Shown here: positions 22,286 through 33,029 of the stretch, piece by piece | Numbering within the stretch: position 1 is the first letter of the stretch | Layout: each line of letters begins with the position of its first letter | NCBI GenBank assembly: GCA_025356595.1 | Contig: JANXSQ010000214.1 | Coordinates: 1 to 43,720, forward strand | Origin: Janthinobacterium sp. | GTDB lineage: Bacteria > Pseudomonadota > Gammaproteobacteria > Burkholderiales > Burkholderiaceae_D | Direction of reading: 5' to 3' | DNA length: 43,720 nt | Translations under genes and position numbers: made by a program | The notes under the pieces: generated by a model | Told to the model about the DNA's origin: nothing | The model's database searches: none | What the model saw: only the letters and a program-made list of their open reading frames with translations

Positions 22286-25200
22286 TCAGTTCGTGCTCTT
22301 GCGTGCCTGGGCCAGCAAGCTGTCCAGCAAAGGCCCCAGTGTTTCCAGGGATCGGGGCGACATGATGCTGTCGTGCGAGCAGTCCGGCATCGTGTGCAGG
22401 CGCAGTTGGCCGACGTGGCGGCGCCAGCTTTCCCGCGGCTCGATGTAGGCCGGGATGGAGTCGGCGGCGACGAACAGGGTCACCGCGCCGGCGTAGTCGG
22501 GCGTGCGGGCGCGCGCCAGCAGGCGCACGGCGTCCTTGTAGTTGGCGAAGATCTGCCGCAGCATGGCGTCCTTTTCCTCCCGCAGCAGCACGCCCAGCGC
22601 CGCGTCGCCGCCGTCGGCGTAGGCCTCGTTGAAGAGTTGCTCCTGTTCGCGCTCGGCGCCGTTTTCCGCTTCGGCGCGCGCCCGCTCGCTCCAGTCGTGC
22701 AGTTCGGCCGGATAGGTGTCGAGCAGGCCGAGGAAGTCGACCGCCTCGCCCTCGGCGCGCAGCCTGGCCGCGATGCCGTAGGCGACCGTGCCGCCCAGCG
22801 AGTAGCCCAGCAGGTAGTAGGGCCCGCGCGCCTGTTCGGCGCGGATGATGCGCAACTGCTTGTCGACCAGTTCCTCCATGCTGGCGCTGCTGGCGATGAC
22901 GCCGTCCGGATGCGGCGACTGCAGGCCGATGACGGACCAATCCTGGTCGAGGTAGCGCGTCAGGCCGCTGTATTGCCAGGCGAAGCCGGAGCCGGGGTAG
23001 ACGCAGAACAGCGCCGCGCCGCGCCCGGCGCGCAGGCGTATCAGGTGCTCCACGCCGGCCGGCGCGGACGCGCCCACGCCGCCCAATCGCGCGGCGAGTT
23101 TCTCGACGCTGGGCGCGGCCATGATCTGGCCGACCGAGACGGGCGTTTGCAGCGCGCGGCGCAACTCGGCCGCCAGGCGCATGGCCAGCAGCGAGTGGCC
23201 GCCCATGGCGAAGAAGTCGTCCCGCGCGTACACCGTCGCGACGCCGAGCACCCTGGCGAAGACTTCGGCCAGGCGGCTTTCCAGCCCCGCCGCCGGCAGG
23301 CGTCCCCGCCCTTCGGCGCCGTGCGCCGGCCCCGGCGCGGCCGGCGCCGGCAGCGCCTTGCGGTCCAGTTTGCCGTTGGCGCTCAGCGGCAGGCGCTCCA
23401 GCGCCACGTAAGCCACCGGCACCATGTGGGCCGGCAGGCGGCTCTGCAGGCGCGCCTTGATGGCGTCGGCGTCCGGCGCGGCGCCGTCCGCCGCCACGAG
23501 GTAGGCGACCAGTTGGCGCTGATCCTCATTGGCCGCGCCGTCCGCCGCGCCGAGGACGACGGCGTGCACCACGGCGGCCGCCACCTCCGGCTGCTCCAGC
23601 AGCAGGGTTTCGATTTCGCCCAGCTCGATGCGCAGGCCGCGGATTTTGATCTGGTCGTCGGCGCGGCCCAGATATTCGATATCGCCGCTGTCCAGCCAGC
23701 GCACCATGTCGCCGGTGCGGTACATGCGCGCGCCCTCGCCCTCCGGGTCGGCCACGAAACGGCCCGCCGTCAGGTCGGCGCGGCCCAGATACCCCATCGC
23801 CAGCTGCGCGCCGCACAGATACAGTTCGCCCTGCGCGCCCACCGGCACGGGGCGCAGGTATTGGTCGAGCACGCGCAACTGGGTGTTCCACACCGGCCGG
23901 CCGATCGGCACGCCGGCGCCGCCCTCGCCCAAGTCGCCGAAGGCCGGCCGGTAGCTGACGTCGACCGCCGCTTCGGTCGGGCCGTACAGATTGTGCAGCC
24001 GCGCCGCGCCATGCAGCGCGAATTCCTGCGCCAGCGCCTTGCCCAGGGCTTCGCCGCTGCAAAAGACCAGCTTCAGGCTGCGGCAGGCCTCGCGTCCCGC
24101 TTCGCCCAGCGTCTTGAGATGGGCGTTGAAGATGGCCAGCATCGAGGGCACGAAATGCATGCAGGTGACGCCGTGGCGCGCGATGGCGTCGAGCAGCGCG
24201 TCGGGGTCGCGGTGCGCCTCCGGTTCGGCCATCACCAGGCGCGCGCCCACCATCAGCGGCCAGAAGAATTCCCACACCGAGACGTCGAAGCTGCACGGCG
24301 TCTTCTGCAGGACGACGTCGTTCGCCTCGAGCGCGTACTCGTGCTGCATCCACTCGATGCGGTTGATGATGGCGTGGTGCGACACCAGCACGCCTTTCGG
24401 CCGCCCGGTGGTGCCGGAGGTGTAGATCAGGTAGGCCGGATGCTGCGGCGTCAGCGCCACGGCGCTTTCCGGCAGGAGCGGATGGGCGGGCGCCAGCGCG
24501 TCGAAGGCCAGCACCGGCGCGGCGCCGGCCAGCGCGGCGCAGCGCGGCGCCGCGTCGGGATGGCAGATCAGCAGGCGCGCCCGGGCATCGCCCAGCATGA
24601 AGCCGAGCCGCTCATCCGGATAGCTCAGATCCAGCGGCAGATAGGCGGCGCCGGCTTCGATCACGGCCATCAGCGCCAGGCTCAATTGCACCGAGCGGGG
24701 CAAGGCGACGGCGACGATATCGCCGGCCGCGACGCCGCCGGCGCGCAGTTGCGCGGCCAGCGCGCGCACCTGCTGGCGCACCTCGGCGTAGTTCAGGCTA
24801 TGGCGCGCGTCGAGCAGCGCCGGCGCGTCGGGCGTGCGCGCCGCCTGCGCGGCCAGCGCGCCGCGCAGGGTCGCCGGCGCCACCACCCGCGCGGTGGCGT
24901 TGACGCTAGCGACGAAGGCCGCCTCGCGCGCGCTTTGCAACGGATAGCGCGCCAGCGGCAGGGCCGGTTCCTCGACCAGGACGCGCAGGATGCGCGCGAT
25001 GCGCTGCGCCAGCGCGGCGGCGTCGGCGACGGCGGCGCGGTTCTCCACCAGCAGCGTCAGCTCCTCGCCCGGCAGCACCAGCAGCGCCAGCGGATAGTGG
25101 CTGTAGCCGCGGTTGTGGATCTCGCCCAGCAGCAGCTCCCGGCCGTCGGCGCCGGGCAGGGGCTGGCCGAGGTAGTCGTTGTCCGGATAGTTCTCCACCA

Positions 25201-28200
25201 CCAGCAGGGTGTCGAACAGCGGCGCCGCGCCGGCGATGCGCTGGATTTCGGCCAGTCCCAGGCCGTCGTGCTCCAGCAGTTGAATGTGGCGCGCCTGCAT
25301 GGCCGGCAGTTGCTCCCACAGCGAGGCGTGCGGCTGCAATCGCACGCGCACCGGCAGGGTGTTCAGGAACAGGCCCACCTGTTCTTCGATGCCGTCGATG
25401 GCCGCGCCGCGTCCCGACACGGGCGTGCCGAAGACCAGCTCGTCGCGGCCCGCCAGGCCGCCCAGCGCCATCGCCCAGACGCCTTGCATCAGCACGTTCA
25501 GGGTCAGGCCGCGGCGGCGGATTTCCGCCATCAGTTGCGCGCTCAGTTGCGCCGGCAGCTTCAGCGTGTATTCCTCCATGGCGGCGCCGGGCGCGACGTG
25601 CTCGAACAGCAGCGTCGCCCGGACGCCGGCCAGCGTGTCGCGCCAAAGCGCCTCGCTGGCCGAGAAGTCGCGCCCGGCCAGTTGCGCCACCAGCCGGGCG
25701 TAGTCGGCTTGCGGCGCCGGCAGGCGCGTCGTCCCAAGGCGGTAGGCGTCGAGCAGCGCGCGCAGCAGCAGGGGCGTGGACCAACCGTCGACCACCAGAT
25801 GGTGGATCACCAGCAGCAGCACATGGCGCCCTCCGCCCAGGTCCAGCAGCGCCGCGTTCAGCAGGCCGCAAAATTGTCCGGTCGGGTACTCGCGCGCCAG
25901 CAAGGCGTGTTCGATCGCCTCCGCGCGGGCGGCCTTGTCCACCTCGTCCAGCGCGGACAGGTCGTGCGCCTGCCACGGCCAGGCCAGCGGCGCGGCGGCG
26001 GCGGCCGGCGGCAGCAGGAAGACCGGCTCCTCGCCCGTCTCCATGTCGAACAGGCCGGCCAGTTGCGGATAACGCGTCAGCAGCGCGTCGAGGGCGCCGC
26101 GCAGGCGCGCGCCGTCCAGCGCGCCGCTGAAGTGCAGGCGCGTGAAGGCGTTGTAGTTGCCGGCGCCGCTGCCCAGTTGGGCGTGGAACAGCATGCCCTT
26201 TTGCAGCGGCAGCAGCGGCGCGGCGGCGGCGAAGACGCCGTAGCGCTCGCGCAGGGCCGCCAGTTGCGGCGCCGCCGGCGTCCACTCGGCGGCGGCCGAC
26301 GCCGGGGCGCCGGCGGCGCCCTGCAGCAGCGGCGCCATGCGGCGCGCGCTGCGTTCGGCGAAGACGGCGCTGGGGCGCAGTTCATAGCCTTCGCGGCGCA
26401 GCGCGGTGCACAGCATGATGGCCGAGATGCTGTCGCCGCCGACGGCGAAGAAGTCGTCGTCGGCGCCGGCCTGCGCCAGTTTCAGCGCTTGCGCCATGAG
26501 TCGGCACAGCAGCGCTTCGCGGGCGTTGCGCGGTGCGCCGCCGGCGCTGTGGATGCGCGGCTCCGGCAGGCGTTTGCGGTCGATTTTGCCGCTGACGTTG
26601 CGCGGGAATGCGTCCAGCACCACCAGCGCGGCCGGCACCATGTATTCGGGCAGCGCGGCGCGCAGCGCGGCCAGCAGTTCCAGGCCGCGCCGGCCCGCCG
26701 CGTCCGCGTCCAGTCCCGGCACCACGCAATAGCCGAGCAGGCGGTGGCTGTGGTTGACCGCCTGCGCCAGCACGACGGCGCTTTCCACGCCCGGCAGCAG
26801 CGACAGGGCGTTTTCCACTTCGCCGATTTCGACGCGGTAGCCGCGCACCTTCACCTGATCGTCGCCGCGGCCGACGAATTCCAGCGCGCCGCCGCTGTTC
26901 CAGCGCACCAGGTCGCCGCTGCGGTACATGCGCGCGCCGGGCGCGCCGAAGGGATCGGCAACGAAGCGTCCCGCCGTCAGCGCGCCGCGCGCCAGATAAC
27001 CGAGCGCCAGTCCGGCGCCGGACAGATACAGTTCGCCGACCACGCCGAGCGGCACCGGCTGCAGGCGCGCGTCCAGCACGTGGACGCGGGTGTTGCCGAT
27101 GGGCCGGCCGATGAGCGGGCGCTCGCTGTCGGCCAGCGCGGCGCGCAGGGTGTCGACCGTGTATTCGGTGGGGCCGTACAGATTGTGCGCCTGCAGTTGC
27201 GGGAAGGCGCGCAACTGCCGCCACAGCGCCGCCGGCGCCGCCTCGCCGCCGATCAGGATCAGGCTGGGATGGTGCACGCCGTCGGCCAGCAGGCCGTTGC
27301 CGAGCATTTGCGCCAGGAAGGACGGCGGCAAGTCCAGCGCGTCGATGTGCAGGCGCTCGACTTCGCGCGCCAGCGCGTGCGCGTCGCGGCGGGTGTCCTC
27401 GTCGAAGACGTGCAGCTCCTGCCCGTGCAACATCCAGAAGATCTGCAACCACGAGGAGTCGAAGGAGAAGGAATGCGTGTGGGCGGCGCGCAGGGCGCGG
27501 CCCGGATGCCTGCGGCGCACCGCGTCCAGCGCCGGCTGGTAGACGGTGGCGCTGTGCGCGGTGAATAAATTGAGCAAGGCGGCGTGGGTGTTCATCACCC
27601 CTTTCGGCCGGCCCGTGCTGCCGGAGGTGAAGATGATGTAGGCGATGGCGTCGGCGGCGGGCGCGCCGCCCCGCTCGGCCTCGCTCAGGGGGGAGCCGGC
27701 CAGGGCGGCCAGCTCGCCCCGCAGCGCGGCGTCGTCCAGGTCGAGGCGCGGCACGCCGGCAGGCAGCCCGGCGCCCAGTCCGCGCAGCGTCAGCAGCAGC
27801 GCCGGATTGGCGTCCTCGCACATCATGGCCATGCGCTCGGCCGGATAGTCGAGGTCGAGCGGCAGGAAGGCGGCGCCGCAATCGAGCACCGCCAGCATGG
27901 CGACGACACTGTCGGCCGAGCGCGGCAGCGCCACCGCCACGACGCGCCCCGCTCCGGCGCCGCGGGCCAGCAGCAGGCGGCTCAGGCGCGCCACTTGCGG
28001 CGCCAGTTCGGCGAAGCTGTAGCGCCGCGCGCCGCAGACCAGCGCCGTCGCATCCGGCGTGCGCTCGCTCTGGCGCGCCAGCACGTCGATCACGCTGCGC
28101 AGTTGCGGCTGCGGCGTCACGACCGGGCCTTGCGACCAGACGGCGATGCGCGCCCCTTCGTCCGGCGTCGCCACCGGCAGCTCGGCCAGGCGCCGCAGCG

Positions 28201-29530
28201 GTCCGGCCGTCCACGCCTGCAGCAACTGGACGATGCGCGCGCCGTGCAGCGGCAATTCCTCGGCCCGGTAGCGGCCGGCGTCGGCGCGCAGTTCGAGCGC
28301 GATGCGCCCGGCGGCTATCATCAGGCTGAACTCCATGTCGTCGATGGGGCCGGTGGCCAGGTGCCGGGTGTGGCCGGGAATGCCGGCGAAGTCCAGTCCG
28401 GCGTCGAAGATCTTGTAGTTGATCAGGGCGCCGTACAGCTTGCGGCCGGAGCCGACGAGGTGCAGGTCGCGCTGGATTTTCTCGGCGTCGTAGCGCTGGT
28501 GCGGACGCACCAGCTTCAGGGCGCGCTTGAAGGCGATGGCCGCGTCCAGCCAGTCCATGTCGGGCCGCACCGCCACGCGCACCGGCAGCACGTTCACGGC
28601 CGGCGCCAGCGCGTGCAGCGCCGCCGATCCCATGCGGCGCATGAAGGGCACGCCAAGCATTTGCGCGGCCTGGCCGGTGAGGCGGTACAGATAGGCGGCC
28701 AGAAGGCCCATCAACAGGTCCGGCGCCGTCAGCCGCGCGGCGCCGGCGCGGGCGTCGCCCTCGGCCAGTTGCTGCAATTGCGCCAGCGCCGCCGCCGGCA
28801 GAAGGATGTCGTGGCGCAGCGGGCCCGCGCCGTCGGCGCCGCCCGTCGCCAGGCTGGCGGGCGCCGGCAAGTCTTCACAATAGCCGCGCCAGAAGTCGCG
28901 GTCTTTCTCGTGCTGCGGCGAGGCCAGGTAGGCCTGGTGTTCGTCGAGCACGGCGTCGACGCCGATGAAGGGGCTGGCCTCCGGCGCGCCGCCCGCCGCC
29001 AGCGCCGTGTAGATGGCGGCGATGCGGCGCGTCAGCGCGGTGAAGCTGAAGCCGTCGAGCATGATGTGGTGGAAGCGCTGATACCACAGCCATTGTTCCC
29101 GCCCGTCCTCGCCGCGCAGGCGGAACAGCGCCTGGCGGTACAGGGCGCAACTGCCGTCCAGCGGCAGCGCGGCGCCGCTGTCGGCGCGCATCCAGGCCTG
29201 CGCGCGGTCTTTTCCATCGGTTTCGGCGCGCCAGTCGAACAGCTCGGGCGGCGCGATGTCGTCCGCCGTCAGGCCGCCGCGCAGCAGTTGCAGCCCGTCC
29301 GCGTAAGTGGCGTTGACGGTGTCGGCTTCGGCCAGTCCCTCGCGTATCGCCCGCTGCAACAACTCCCGCTTCACGGCGCCGGTCAACTCGATGCAATGGG
29401 AGATGAGGTAGTCGTTCTTGCGCTCGGATACCTGGTCGGCCAACCACATGCCGTGCTGGGCGCCGGTGAGCGGCACGGCGCGGACGTCTTGGGCGCCGGC
29501 GGCCGGGCTGAATTGTTGGAGTTGTTGCAT
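22286..29530 (-). CDS. dimodular NRPS, C-A-T-C-A-T-TE, siderophore assembly
   Basis: A 2414-residue synthetase. Module 1: condensation domain (HHIMLDG, 154-160, EntF-like starter type), adenylation domain ([10 protein letters not shown] 635-644; pocket residues D691 S692 L695 D733 L759 G761 L784 V792 D793 K982) and carrier (GGDS, Ser1034). Module 2: condensation (HHLVVDG 1243-1249), adenylation (D1749 V1750 W1753 H1792 F1823 S1825 L1848 V1856 D1857 K2054, the serine code of EntF) and carrier (GGHS, Ser2113). A thioesterase follows with GYSLGG (Ser2244) and a late His near 2390. DHB from the EntB carrier would be joined to a first amino acid, probably basic, then serine, and the thioesterase would join units through serine esters. 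No epimerization domain fits in the available length. Confidence 0.95.
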   Translation of the reverse strand: MQQLQQFSPAAGAQDVRAVPLTGAQHGMWLADQVSERKNDYLISHCIELTGAVKRELLQRAIREGLAEADTVNATYADGLQLLRGGLTADDIAPPELFDWRAETDGKDRAQAWMRADSGAALPLDGSCALYRQALFRLRGEDGREQWLWYQRFHHIMLDGFSFTALTRRIAAIYTALAAGGAPEASPFIGVDAVLDEHQAYLASPQHEKDRDFWRGYCEDLPAPASLATGGADGAGPLRHDILLPAAALAQLQQLAEGDARAGAARLTAPDLLMGLLAAYLYRLTGQAAQMLGVPFMRRMGSAALHALAPAVNVLPVRVAVRPDMDWLDAAIAFKRALKLVRPHQRYDAEKIQRDLHLVGSGRKLYGALINYKIFDAGLDFAGIPGHTRHLATGPIDDMEFSLMIAAGRIALELRADAGRYRAEELPLHGARIVQLLQAWTAGPLRRLAELPVATPDEGARIAVWSQGPVVTPQPQLRSVIDVLARQSERTPDATALVCGARRYSFAELAPQVARLSRLLLARGAGAGRVVAVALPRSADSVVAMLAVLDCGAAFLPLDLDYPAERMAMMCEDANPALLLTLRGLGAGLPAGVPRLDLDDAALRGELAALAGSPLSEAERGGAPAADAIAYIIFTSGSTGRPKGVMNTHAALLNLFTAHSATVYQPALDAVRRRHPGRALRAAHTHSFSFDSSWLQIFWMLHGQELHVFDEDTRRDAHALAREVERLHIDALDLPPSFLAQMLGNGLLADGVHHPSLILIGGEAAPAALWRQLRAFPQLQAHNLYGPTEYTVDTLRAALADSERPLIGRPIGNTRVHVLDARLQPVPLGVVGELYLSGAGLALGYLARGALTAGRFVADPFGAPGARMYRSGDLVRWNSGGALEFVGRGDDQVKVRGYRVEIGEVENALSLLPGVESAVVLAQAVNHSHRLLGYCVVPGLDADAAGRRGLELLAALRAALPEYMVPAALVVLDAFPRNVSGKIDRKRLPEPRIHSAGGAPRNAREALLCRLMAQALKLAQAGADDDFFAVGGDSISAIMLCTALRREGYELRPSAVFAERSARRMAPLLQGAAGAPASAAAEWTPAAPQLAALRERYGVFAAAAPLLPLQKGMLFHAQLGSGAGNYNAFTRLHFSGALDGARLRGALDALLTRYPQLAGLFDMETGEEPVFLLPPAAAAAPLAWPWQAHDLSALDEVDKAARAEAIEHALLAREYPTGQFCGLLNAALLDLGGGRHVLLLVIHHLVVDGWSTPLLLRALLDAYRLGTTRLPAPQADYARLVAQLAGRDFSASEALWRDTLAGVRATLLFEHVAPGAAMEEYTLKLPAQLSAQLMAEIRRRGLTLNVLMQGVWAMALGGLAGRDELVFGTPVSGRGAAIDGIEEQVGLFLNTLPVRVRLQPHASLWEQLPAMQARHIQLLEHDGLGLAEIQRIAGAAPLFDTLLVVENYPDNDYLGQPLPGADGRELLLGEIHNRGYSHYPLALLVLPGEELTLLVENRAAVADAAALAQRIARILRVLVEEPALPLARYPLQSAREAAFVASVNATARVVAPATLRGALAAQAARTPDAPALLDARHSLNYAEVRQQVRALAAQLRAGGVAAGDIVAVALPRSVQLSLALMAVIEAGAAYLPLDLSYPDERLGFMLGDARARLLICHPDAAPRCAALAGAAPVLAFDALAPAHPLLPESAVALTPQHPAYLIYTSGTTGRPKGVLVSHHAIINRIEWMQHEYALEANDVVLQKTPCSFDVSVWEFFWPLMVGARLVMAEPEAHRDPDALLDAIARHGVTCMHFVPSMLAIFNAHLKTLGEAGREACRSLKLVFCSGEALGKALAQEFALHGAARLHNLYGPTEAAVDVSYRPAFGDLGEGGAGVPIGRPVWNTQLRVLDQYLRPVPVGAQGELYLCGAQLAMGYLGRADLTAGRFVADPEGEGARMYRTGDMVRWLDSGDIEYLGRADDQIKIRGLRIELGEIETLLLEQPEVAAAVVHAVVLGAADGAANEDQRQLVAYLVAADGAAPDADAIKARLQSRLPAHMVPVAYVALERLPLSANGKLDRKALPAPAAPGPAHGAEGRGRLPAAGLESRLAEVFARVLGVATVYARDDFFAMGGHSLLAMRLAAELRRALQTPVSVGQIMAAPSVEKLAARLGGVGASAPAGVEHLIRLRAGRGAALFCVYPGSGFAWQYSGLTRYLDQDWSVIGLQSPHPDGVIASSASMEELVDKQLRIIRAEQARGPYYLLGYSLGGTVAYGIAARLRAEGEAVDFLGLLDTYPAELHDWSERARAEAENGAEREQEQLFNEAYADGGDAALGVLLREEKDAMLRQIFANYKDAVRLLARARTPDYAGAVTLFVAADSIPAYIEPRESWRRHVGQLRLHTMPDCSHDSIMSPRSLETLGPLLDSLLAQARKSTN

Positions 29531-29542
29531 GCTGGGTTTCCC

Positions 29543-29755
29543 TTATGAGGCGGTGCTGAATGGGTTGATGCTGATCCAATTGCTCTCGATGTACTCGAGG
29601 CAGCTGCCGCGCGTGGCGGGGCCGAACTGCGCCATCCAGCCGGCCGGCTGGGCGGCGAACAGCGGCCACAGGCTGTACTGCTGCGCGGCGTTGCGCAGCA
29701 CCGTGAATTCCTGCTCGTCGTCGTCGAAGGGGTTGAGGTAGTTTTCCGCGCTCAT
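29543..29755 (-). CDS. mbtH: MbtH-like protein
   Basis: A 70-residue MbtH protein, the small partner that binds NRPS adenylation domains and is often needed for their solubility and activity. The family marks are all present: NPFDDDEQEFTVLRNAAQQYSLWP, then PAGW and the terminal CLEYIESNWISINP. AGGA lies 9 bases before the ATG. It ends 12 bases before the NRPS start, the same arrangement as ybdZ and entF in E. coli. Confidence 0.96.
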   Translation of the reverse strand: MSAENYLNPFDDDEQEFTVLRNAAQQYSLWPLFAAQPAGWMAQFGPATRGSCLEYIESNWISINPFSTAS

Positions 29756-29831
29756 GGTCGTGTTCCTGTATGTGGTTATGGAGTGTTCAAGCGAAACCGT
29801 GGGGCGCGAGTCATGGCCCGCGCCGCCGGCG

Positions 29832-31073
29832 TCAATATTTGTGCGGAGCGAGCATCTGGCTCAAGCCCTCCAGCAGGCCGTCGCGCCAGCAGAGCCAGTC
29901 GTGGCCGCCGCGGAATTCGCGGTAGTTGACGCCGTGGCCGGCCGCTTGCAGCGCGTCGCGCAGGGCGCGGTTCGGGCCCAGCATGTCGGCCTCGTAGCAA
30001 CCCACCTCCAGCGCGATCCGCAAGCCGGCGCCGGCGCCCTGCCCGGCCGCCACGGCGCGCGTCAGCCAGCCTTCAGCGCCCGTCGCGGCGGGGTCCGGCC
30101 ACCAGAAGGAGCCAGACTGGCTGAGCGCCATGCCGAAGCGCTGCGGCCAGTGCAGCGCCGCGTACACGGCGCCCAGGCCGCCGAAGCTCTGGCCCGCCAC
30201 CAGGGTGCGTTCCGGGCGCGCGCTGAAGGGCGCGGCGGCATGCGCCTGCGGCAGCAATTCCTCCTGCAGCGCCAGCCAGAAGGCCGCGTTGCAGGGCAAG
30301 TCGCGCGTCCGCTGTTCGGCATCGAGCGCGTCGACCAGCAGGTAGACGGCCGGCGCCAGCTCGCCGCCGGCCGTCATCGCCTCGAGCGCGCCGAACAGGC
30401 CCGGGTGGCGCGCCCAATGGTGGCCGTCGAGCAGGATCACCAGCGGCAGTTCGGCCCCGCCGTCGGCCCCGCCGTCGGCGGCGCCGCTGCGGTAGATCCA
30501 GACATCGCGCGTCGTCCCCAGCCGGGCGCTGCGCCAGCGTTGTTGCAGCAGGCGGCCCGGCGGCGCGCCGTGCGGCGCGCTCCACGCCGGATGCGGACGC
30601 GCCCCGGGCAGCTGGATCGCCGACAGCGGCAGGCCCCAGGCGCCGCCGTGCGGCGGGCGCGGATTCAGCGCGTCGGCCTGGGCGCGGCTCGCCATCAGGG
30701 CGATCCACCAGCGGCGCAGCTCGGCCGGTTCCTCGGGCGGCAGCTCGTCGCGCGTGGCCGGCATCAGGAAGTAACTGCCGCACCAGTCGTCCGGCAAGCG
30801 CGTTTGCCACAGCCAGACGTCGCTCTCGCCCAGCCGCGCCATGCTGGTCAGCGCGCGCGTCGGATGCGGGGTGTGCGAGTACACGTCCAGGTAGACGCGC
30901 CGATAGTCGGAGCGCGCCGCGCCGCCCATCGGGTCGCGCCACAGGAAGCTCAGTTCCACCTCGCCGCCCGGCAGCGGCCGGCACAGCGGCGTGCCGGCCC
31001 GCCGCACGCCGCGCCACCAGGCGGCGCTGCCCAGATCGGCGCGCTCCAGCAGTGGCTCATGTGGCGCCGTCAC
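29832..31073 (-). CDS. fes: siderophore esterase, Fes family
   Basis: A 413-residue enterochelin esterase. The N-terminal domain has VELSFLWRDPMGG and VYLDVYSHTP, and the C-terminal alpha/beta-hydrolase has LVILLDGHHWARH, the nucleophile elbow AGQSFGGLGAVYA, and the final GGHDWLCWRDGL carrying the catalytic His. Fes proteins cut the serine ester bonds of the ferric tri-catecholate in the cytoplasm to release iron, so the product here is predicted to contain an ester backbone. No signal peptide is visible. I chose a GTG at 31071-31073, one base after the PepSY gene stop; a longer reading adds 30 arginine-rich residues from another frame and is unlikely. Confidence 0.92.
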   Translation of the reverse strand: MTAPHEPLLERADLGSAAWWRGVRRAGTPLCRPLPGGEVELSFLWRDPMGGAARSDYRRVYLDVYSHTPHPTRALTSMARLGESDVWLWQTRLPDDWCGSYFLMPATRDELPPEEPAELRRWWIALMASRAQADALNPRPPHGGAWGLPLSAIQLPGARPHPAWSAPHGAPPGRLLQQRWRSARLGTTRDVWIYRSGAADGGADGGAELPLVILLDGHHWARHPGLFGALEAMTAGGELAPAVYLLVDALDAEQRTRDLPCNAAFWLALQEELLPQAHAAAPFSARPERTLVAGQSFGGLGAVYAALHWPQRFGMALSQSGSFWWPDPAATGAEGWLTRAVAAGQGAGAGLRIALEVGCYEADMLGPNRALRDALQAAGHGVNYREFRGGHDWLCWRDGLLEGLSQMLAPHKY

Positions 31074-31074
31074 C

Positions 31075-32718
31075 TCAGACCTTGGCGGCGAGGGCTTGCG
31101 GCGCCGCGCCGGCCGCGCTCGGCGGCGCCGACCAGACGCTGTCGAGCGGGCCCTGCGCCACACGGCGCGCGGTGCGCCGCGCCGCGTACAACATCAGCAG
31201 GCCGGACACCAGCGCCACCAGGTCGACGCCGACGGCGGCCAGGCTGCCGTTCGCCCACAGTCCCAGCGAGGGCAGCAGCGCGGCCGCCAGCGAGGTCAGG
31301 GGAATGGACAGGAAGGACAGCGCGCACAGCTTCAGCAGCGGCGCGGCGGAGCGCGCCGCGCCGCGCCAGAAGGCCCAGGCGACGCAGCCGAGGAAGACCG
31401 CGTAATACACTTGCAGGTAAACGAGGTTGATGTTGCCGCCCGCCGCGTGGGCCCATTTCCCGGCCACGACGCTGAAGCCGACGCCGGCCATGCAGCCCAG
31501 CGTGATGCCGACGCTGGCCGCCGCCATCAGCATGGTGCTGCGGGTCTGGCTGACCAGGAGCGGATTGCGGCCCTGGTTCTTGCGGCGCTTCTCCACCCAC
31601 AGCAGGTTGCCGGAGTAGAAAAGGAAGGCGCCGCTGAGGCCCAGGAAGAAGTACACCCAGCGCATCAGATTGCCGCCGAAGCTGCCGAAATGCAGCGCGA
31701 ACAGGGGCGCGACGATGCCGCTCCAGACGTCGCCCTGGCCCGGCAGCATGCTGGTGTCCAGCGTGCCGTCGTAGGGATTGATCATGACGAAGCCGGAATT
31801 GGCGCCGCGCGACAGGTGGCGCGGGCTGACCACCGCCGCGCGCACCATGGGACGCGGGGTTTCCAGACGCATGAACATCAGCTCGGAGACCAGGAAATCC
31901 GGCGCCGCGCCCTGCACCTTCGCGATCAGGGCGCTGGCCGGCAGCATGTCGGCGACGGCGTGCGGCCTGGCGCCGGCGGCCGGCGGCTTGCCGAAGATGG
32001 GCTGGGCGCCGTAGACCACTTTCCCCAGGCTGTCGTAGAACTGGTCGTGGAAGGCGAAGACGATCACCGTCAGGCTGATGACGATGTGGAAAGGCAGGCT
32101 GGCGATGCCCAGCACATTGTGCGCGTCGAGCCAGAAGCGCTTGCGGTTTTTGCCGGCGCGCAGGGCGAAGAAGTCCTTCACCAGCGTCGGCAGCAGCAGG
32201 ATCAGGCCCGAGACGAGGGCCAGGAAGTACATCACGCCGGCCACGCCCATCGTGTATTCGCCGATGTATTCGCCGTCCACGGTGCCGGGGATGCCGCCGG
32301 TGCGGTGCAGCATGTCGATCAGTTGCGCCAGTTGGGACGGCGCCTGCTCGCGCTCCGCCAGCTGGCCGGCGTCGTCGAGCGTGGCGTGCCAGCGCGTGGC
32401 CGACAGGTTCAGGCCGCGCCCGCCGTCCGCGCTCCAACTGAGCGGCGCGGGGATGTTCTCCTGCTCAAGCAGATGCAGGGTGAAGCCCTTGCGCGCGGCC
32501 GGGCGCTGCTCCAGCACTTCGCGCACCAGGGTGTCAAGCCGCTCGGGCGCGACCGGCTGCAGGCGCAGCGTCGGCGCGCTGACCCAGCGGTCCAGCGGCT
32601 CCTTGAACATGGTCAGCGCGCCGGCGAAGAAGCCGATGAACAAGAGCATGCCGGCGCCTATGCCCACCCAGGTGTGCAGGGATTGGTAGATGCGGAGTAT
32701 GTCGCTGCGGATTTTCAT
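31075..32718 (-). CDS. PepSY-associated membrane protein
   Basis: A 547-residue inner membrane protein. It opens MKIRSDILRIYQSLHTWVGIG with a first membrane helix (about 15-37, MLLFIGFFAGALTMF), then a large periplasmic part with PepSY-like sequence, a TGGIPGTVDGEYIGEYTMG stretch, and several further helices (LALVSGLILLLPTLVKDFF, the FWLDAHNVLGIASLPFHIVI histidine segment, and four near the end). PepSY-TM proteins beside siderophore genes are implicated in periplasmic ferrisiderophore reduction, as with FpvG and FoxB of Pseudomonas. The ATG overlaps the preceding stop by 4 bases. Heme binding by the membrane histidines is a reasonable guess, not shown. Confidence 0.85.
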   Translation of the reverse strand: MKIRSDILRIYQSLHTWVGIGAGMLLFIGFFAGALTMFKEPLDRWVSAPTLRLQPVAPERLDTLVREVLEQRPAARKGFTLHLLEQENIPAPLSWSADGGRGLNLSATRWHATLDDAGQLAEREQAPSQLAQLIDMLHRTGGIPGTVDGEYIGEYTMGVAGVMYFLALVSGLILLLPTLVKDFFALRAGKNRKRFWLDAHNVLGIASLPFHIVISLTVIVFAFHDQFYDSLGKVVYGAQPIFGKPPAAGARPHAVADMLPASALIAKVQGAAPDFLVSELMFMRLETPRPMVRAAVVSPRHLSRGANSGFVMINPYDGTLDTSMLPGQGDVWSGIVAPLFALHFGSFGGNLMRWVYFFLGLSGAFLFYSGNLLWVEKRRKNQGRNPLLVSQTRSTMLMAAASVGITLGCMAGVGFSVVAGKWAHAAGGNINLVYLQVYYAVFLGCVAWAFWRGAARSAAPLLKLCALSFLSIPLTSLAAALLPSLGLWANGSLAAVGVDLVALVSGLLMLYAARRTARRVAQGPLDSVWSAPPSAAGAAPQALAAKV

Positions 32719-33029
32719 GGCTGGCCCAGCATCGGAGGTAGGATAAATAACAAGGCGTAGGCGAGCAGGTTCGCCGCCGCCAGCCAGAACACGGCGCGCA
32801 GGCCGGTGCGGAACAGGTAGACCAGGCTGAAGATGATCATCCACAGCGGGGCAATCAGCCACATGATGAATTGGTACTTTTGCGGCGCCGCGATGCCGCC
32901 CGGCCCGAGCCAGGCGAACAGTCCGGACAGAGCCAGCGCCAGGGTCCAGCCCAGCACGGCGCCGGCCAGAGTCTTGCTCCACCAGTCGGCGCGGATGGGA
33001 ATGCGCTGCTTAGGACTGTCCACGCTCAC
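32715..33029 (-). CDS. small membrane protein, DUF3649-like
   Basis: A 104-residue protein with three hydrophobic helices (about residues 21-43, 52-73 and 76-99). It resembles the DUF3649 proteins that often sit next to PepSY genes in iron-uptake loci, but I am not certain of the family. A GTG at 33029 overlaps the previous gene by 20 bases; a GTG two codons later (33023) has better spacing from AGAGG and may be the true start. Its stop overlaps the PepSY start as ATGA, which suggests that the two membrane proteins are made together. Confidence 0.7.
   Translation of the reverse strand: MSVDSPKQRIPIRADWWSKTLAGAVLGWTLALALSGLFAWLGPGGIAAPQKYQFIMWLIAPLWMIIFSLVYLFRTGLRAVFWLAAANLLAYALLFILPPMLGQP

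Noticed and set aside
22157-27568. Very long plus-strand open frame (1803 codons) opposite the NRPS
   Set aside because: It is the antisense shadow of a high-GC gene: arginine-, alanine- and glutamine-rich low-complexity protein with no domain, while the minus strand has every NRPS motif in order.
29543-29755. Possibility that mbtH is the N-terminus of the NRPS
   Set aside because: They are in separate frames with a stop and 12 bases between them; each has its own ribosome-binding site.
27584-31430. Further long plus-strand frames opposite the NRPS start, mbtH and fes
   Set aside because: Same antisense effect of GC-rich codons; no ribosome-binding sites or family motifs.
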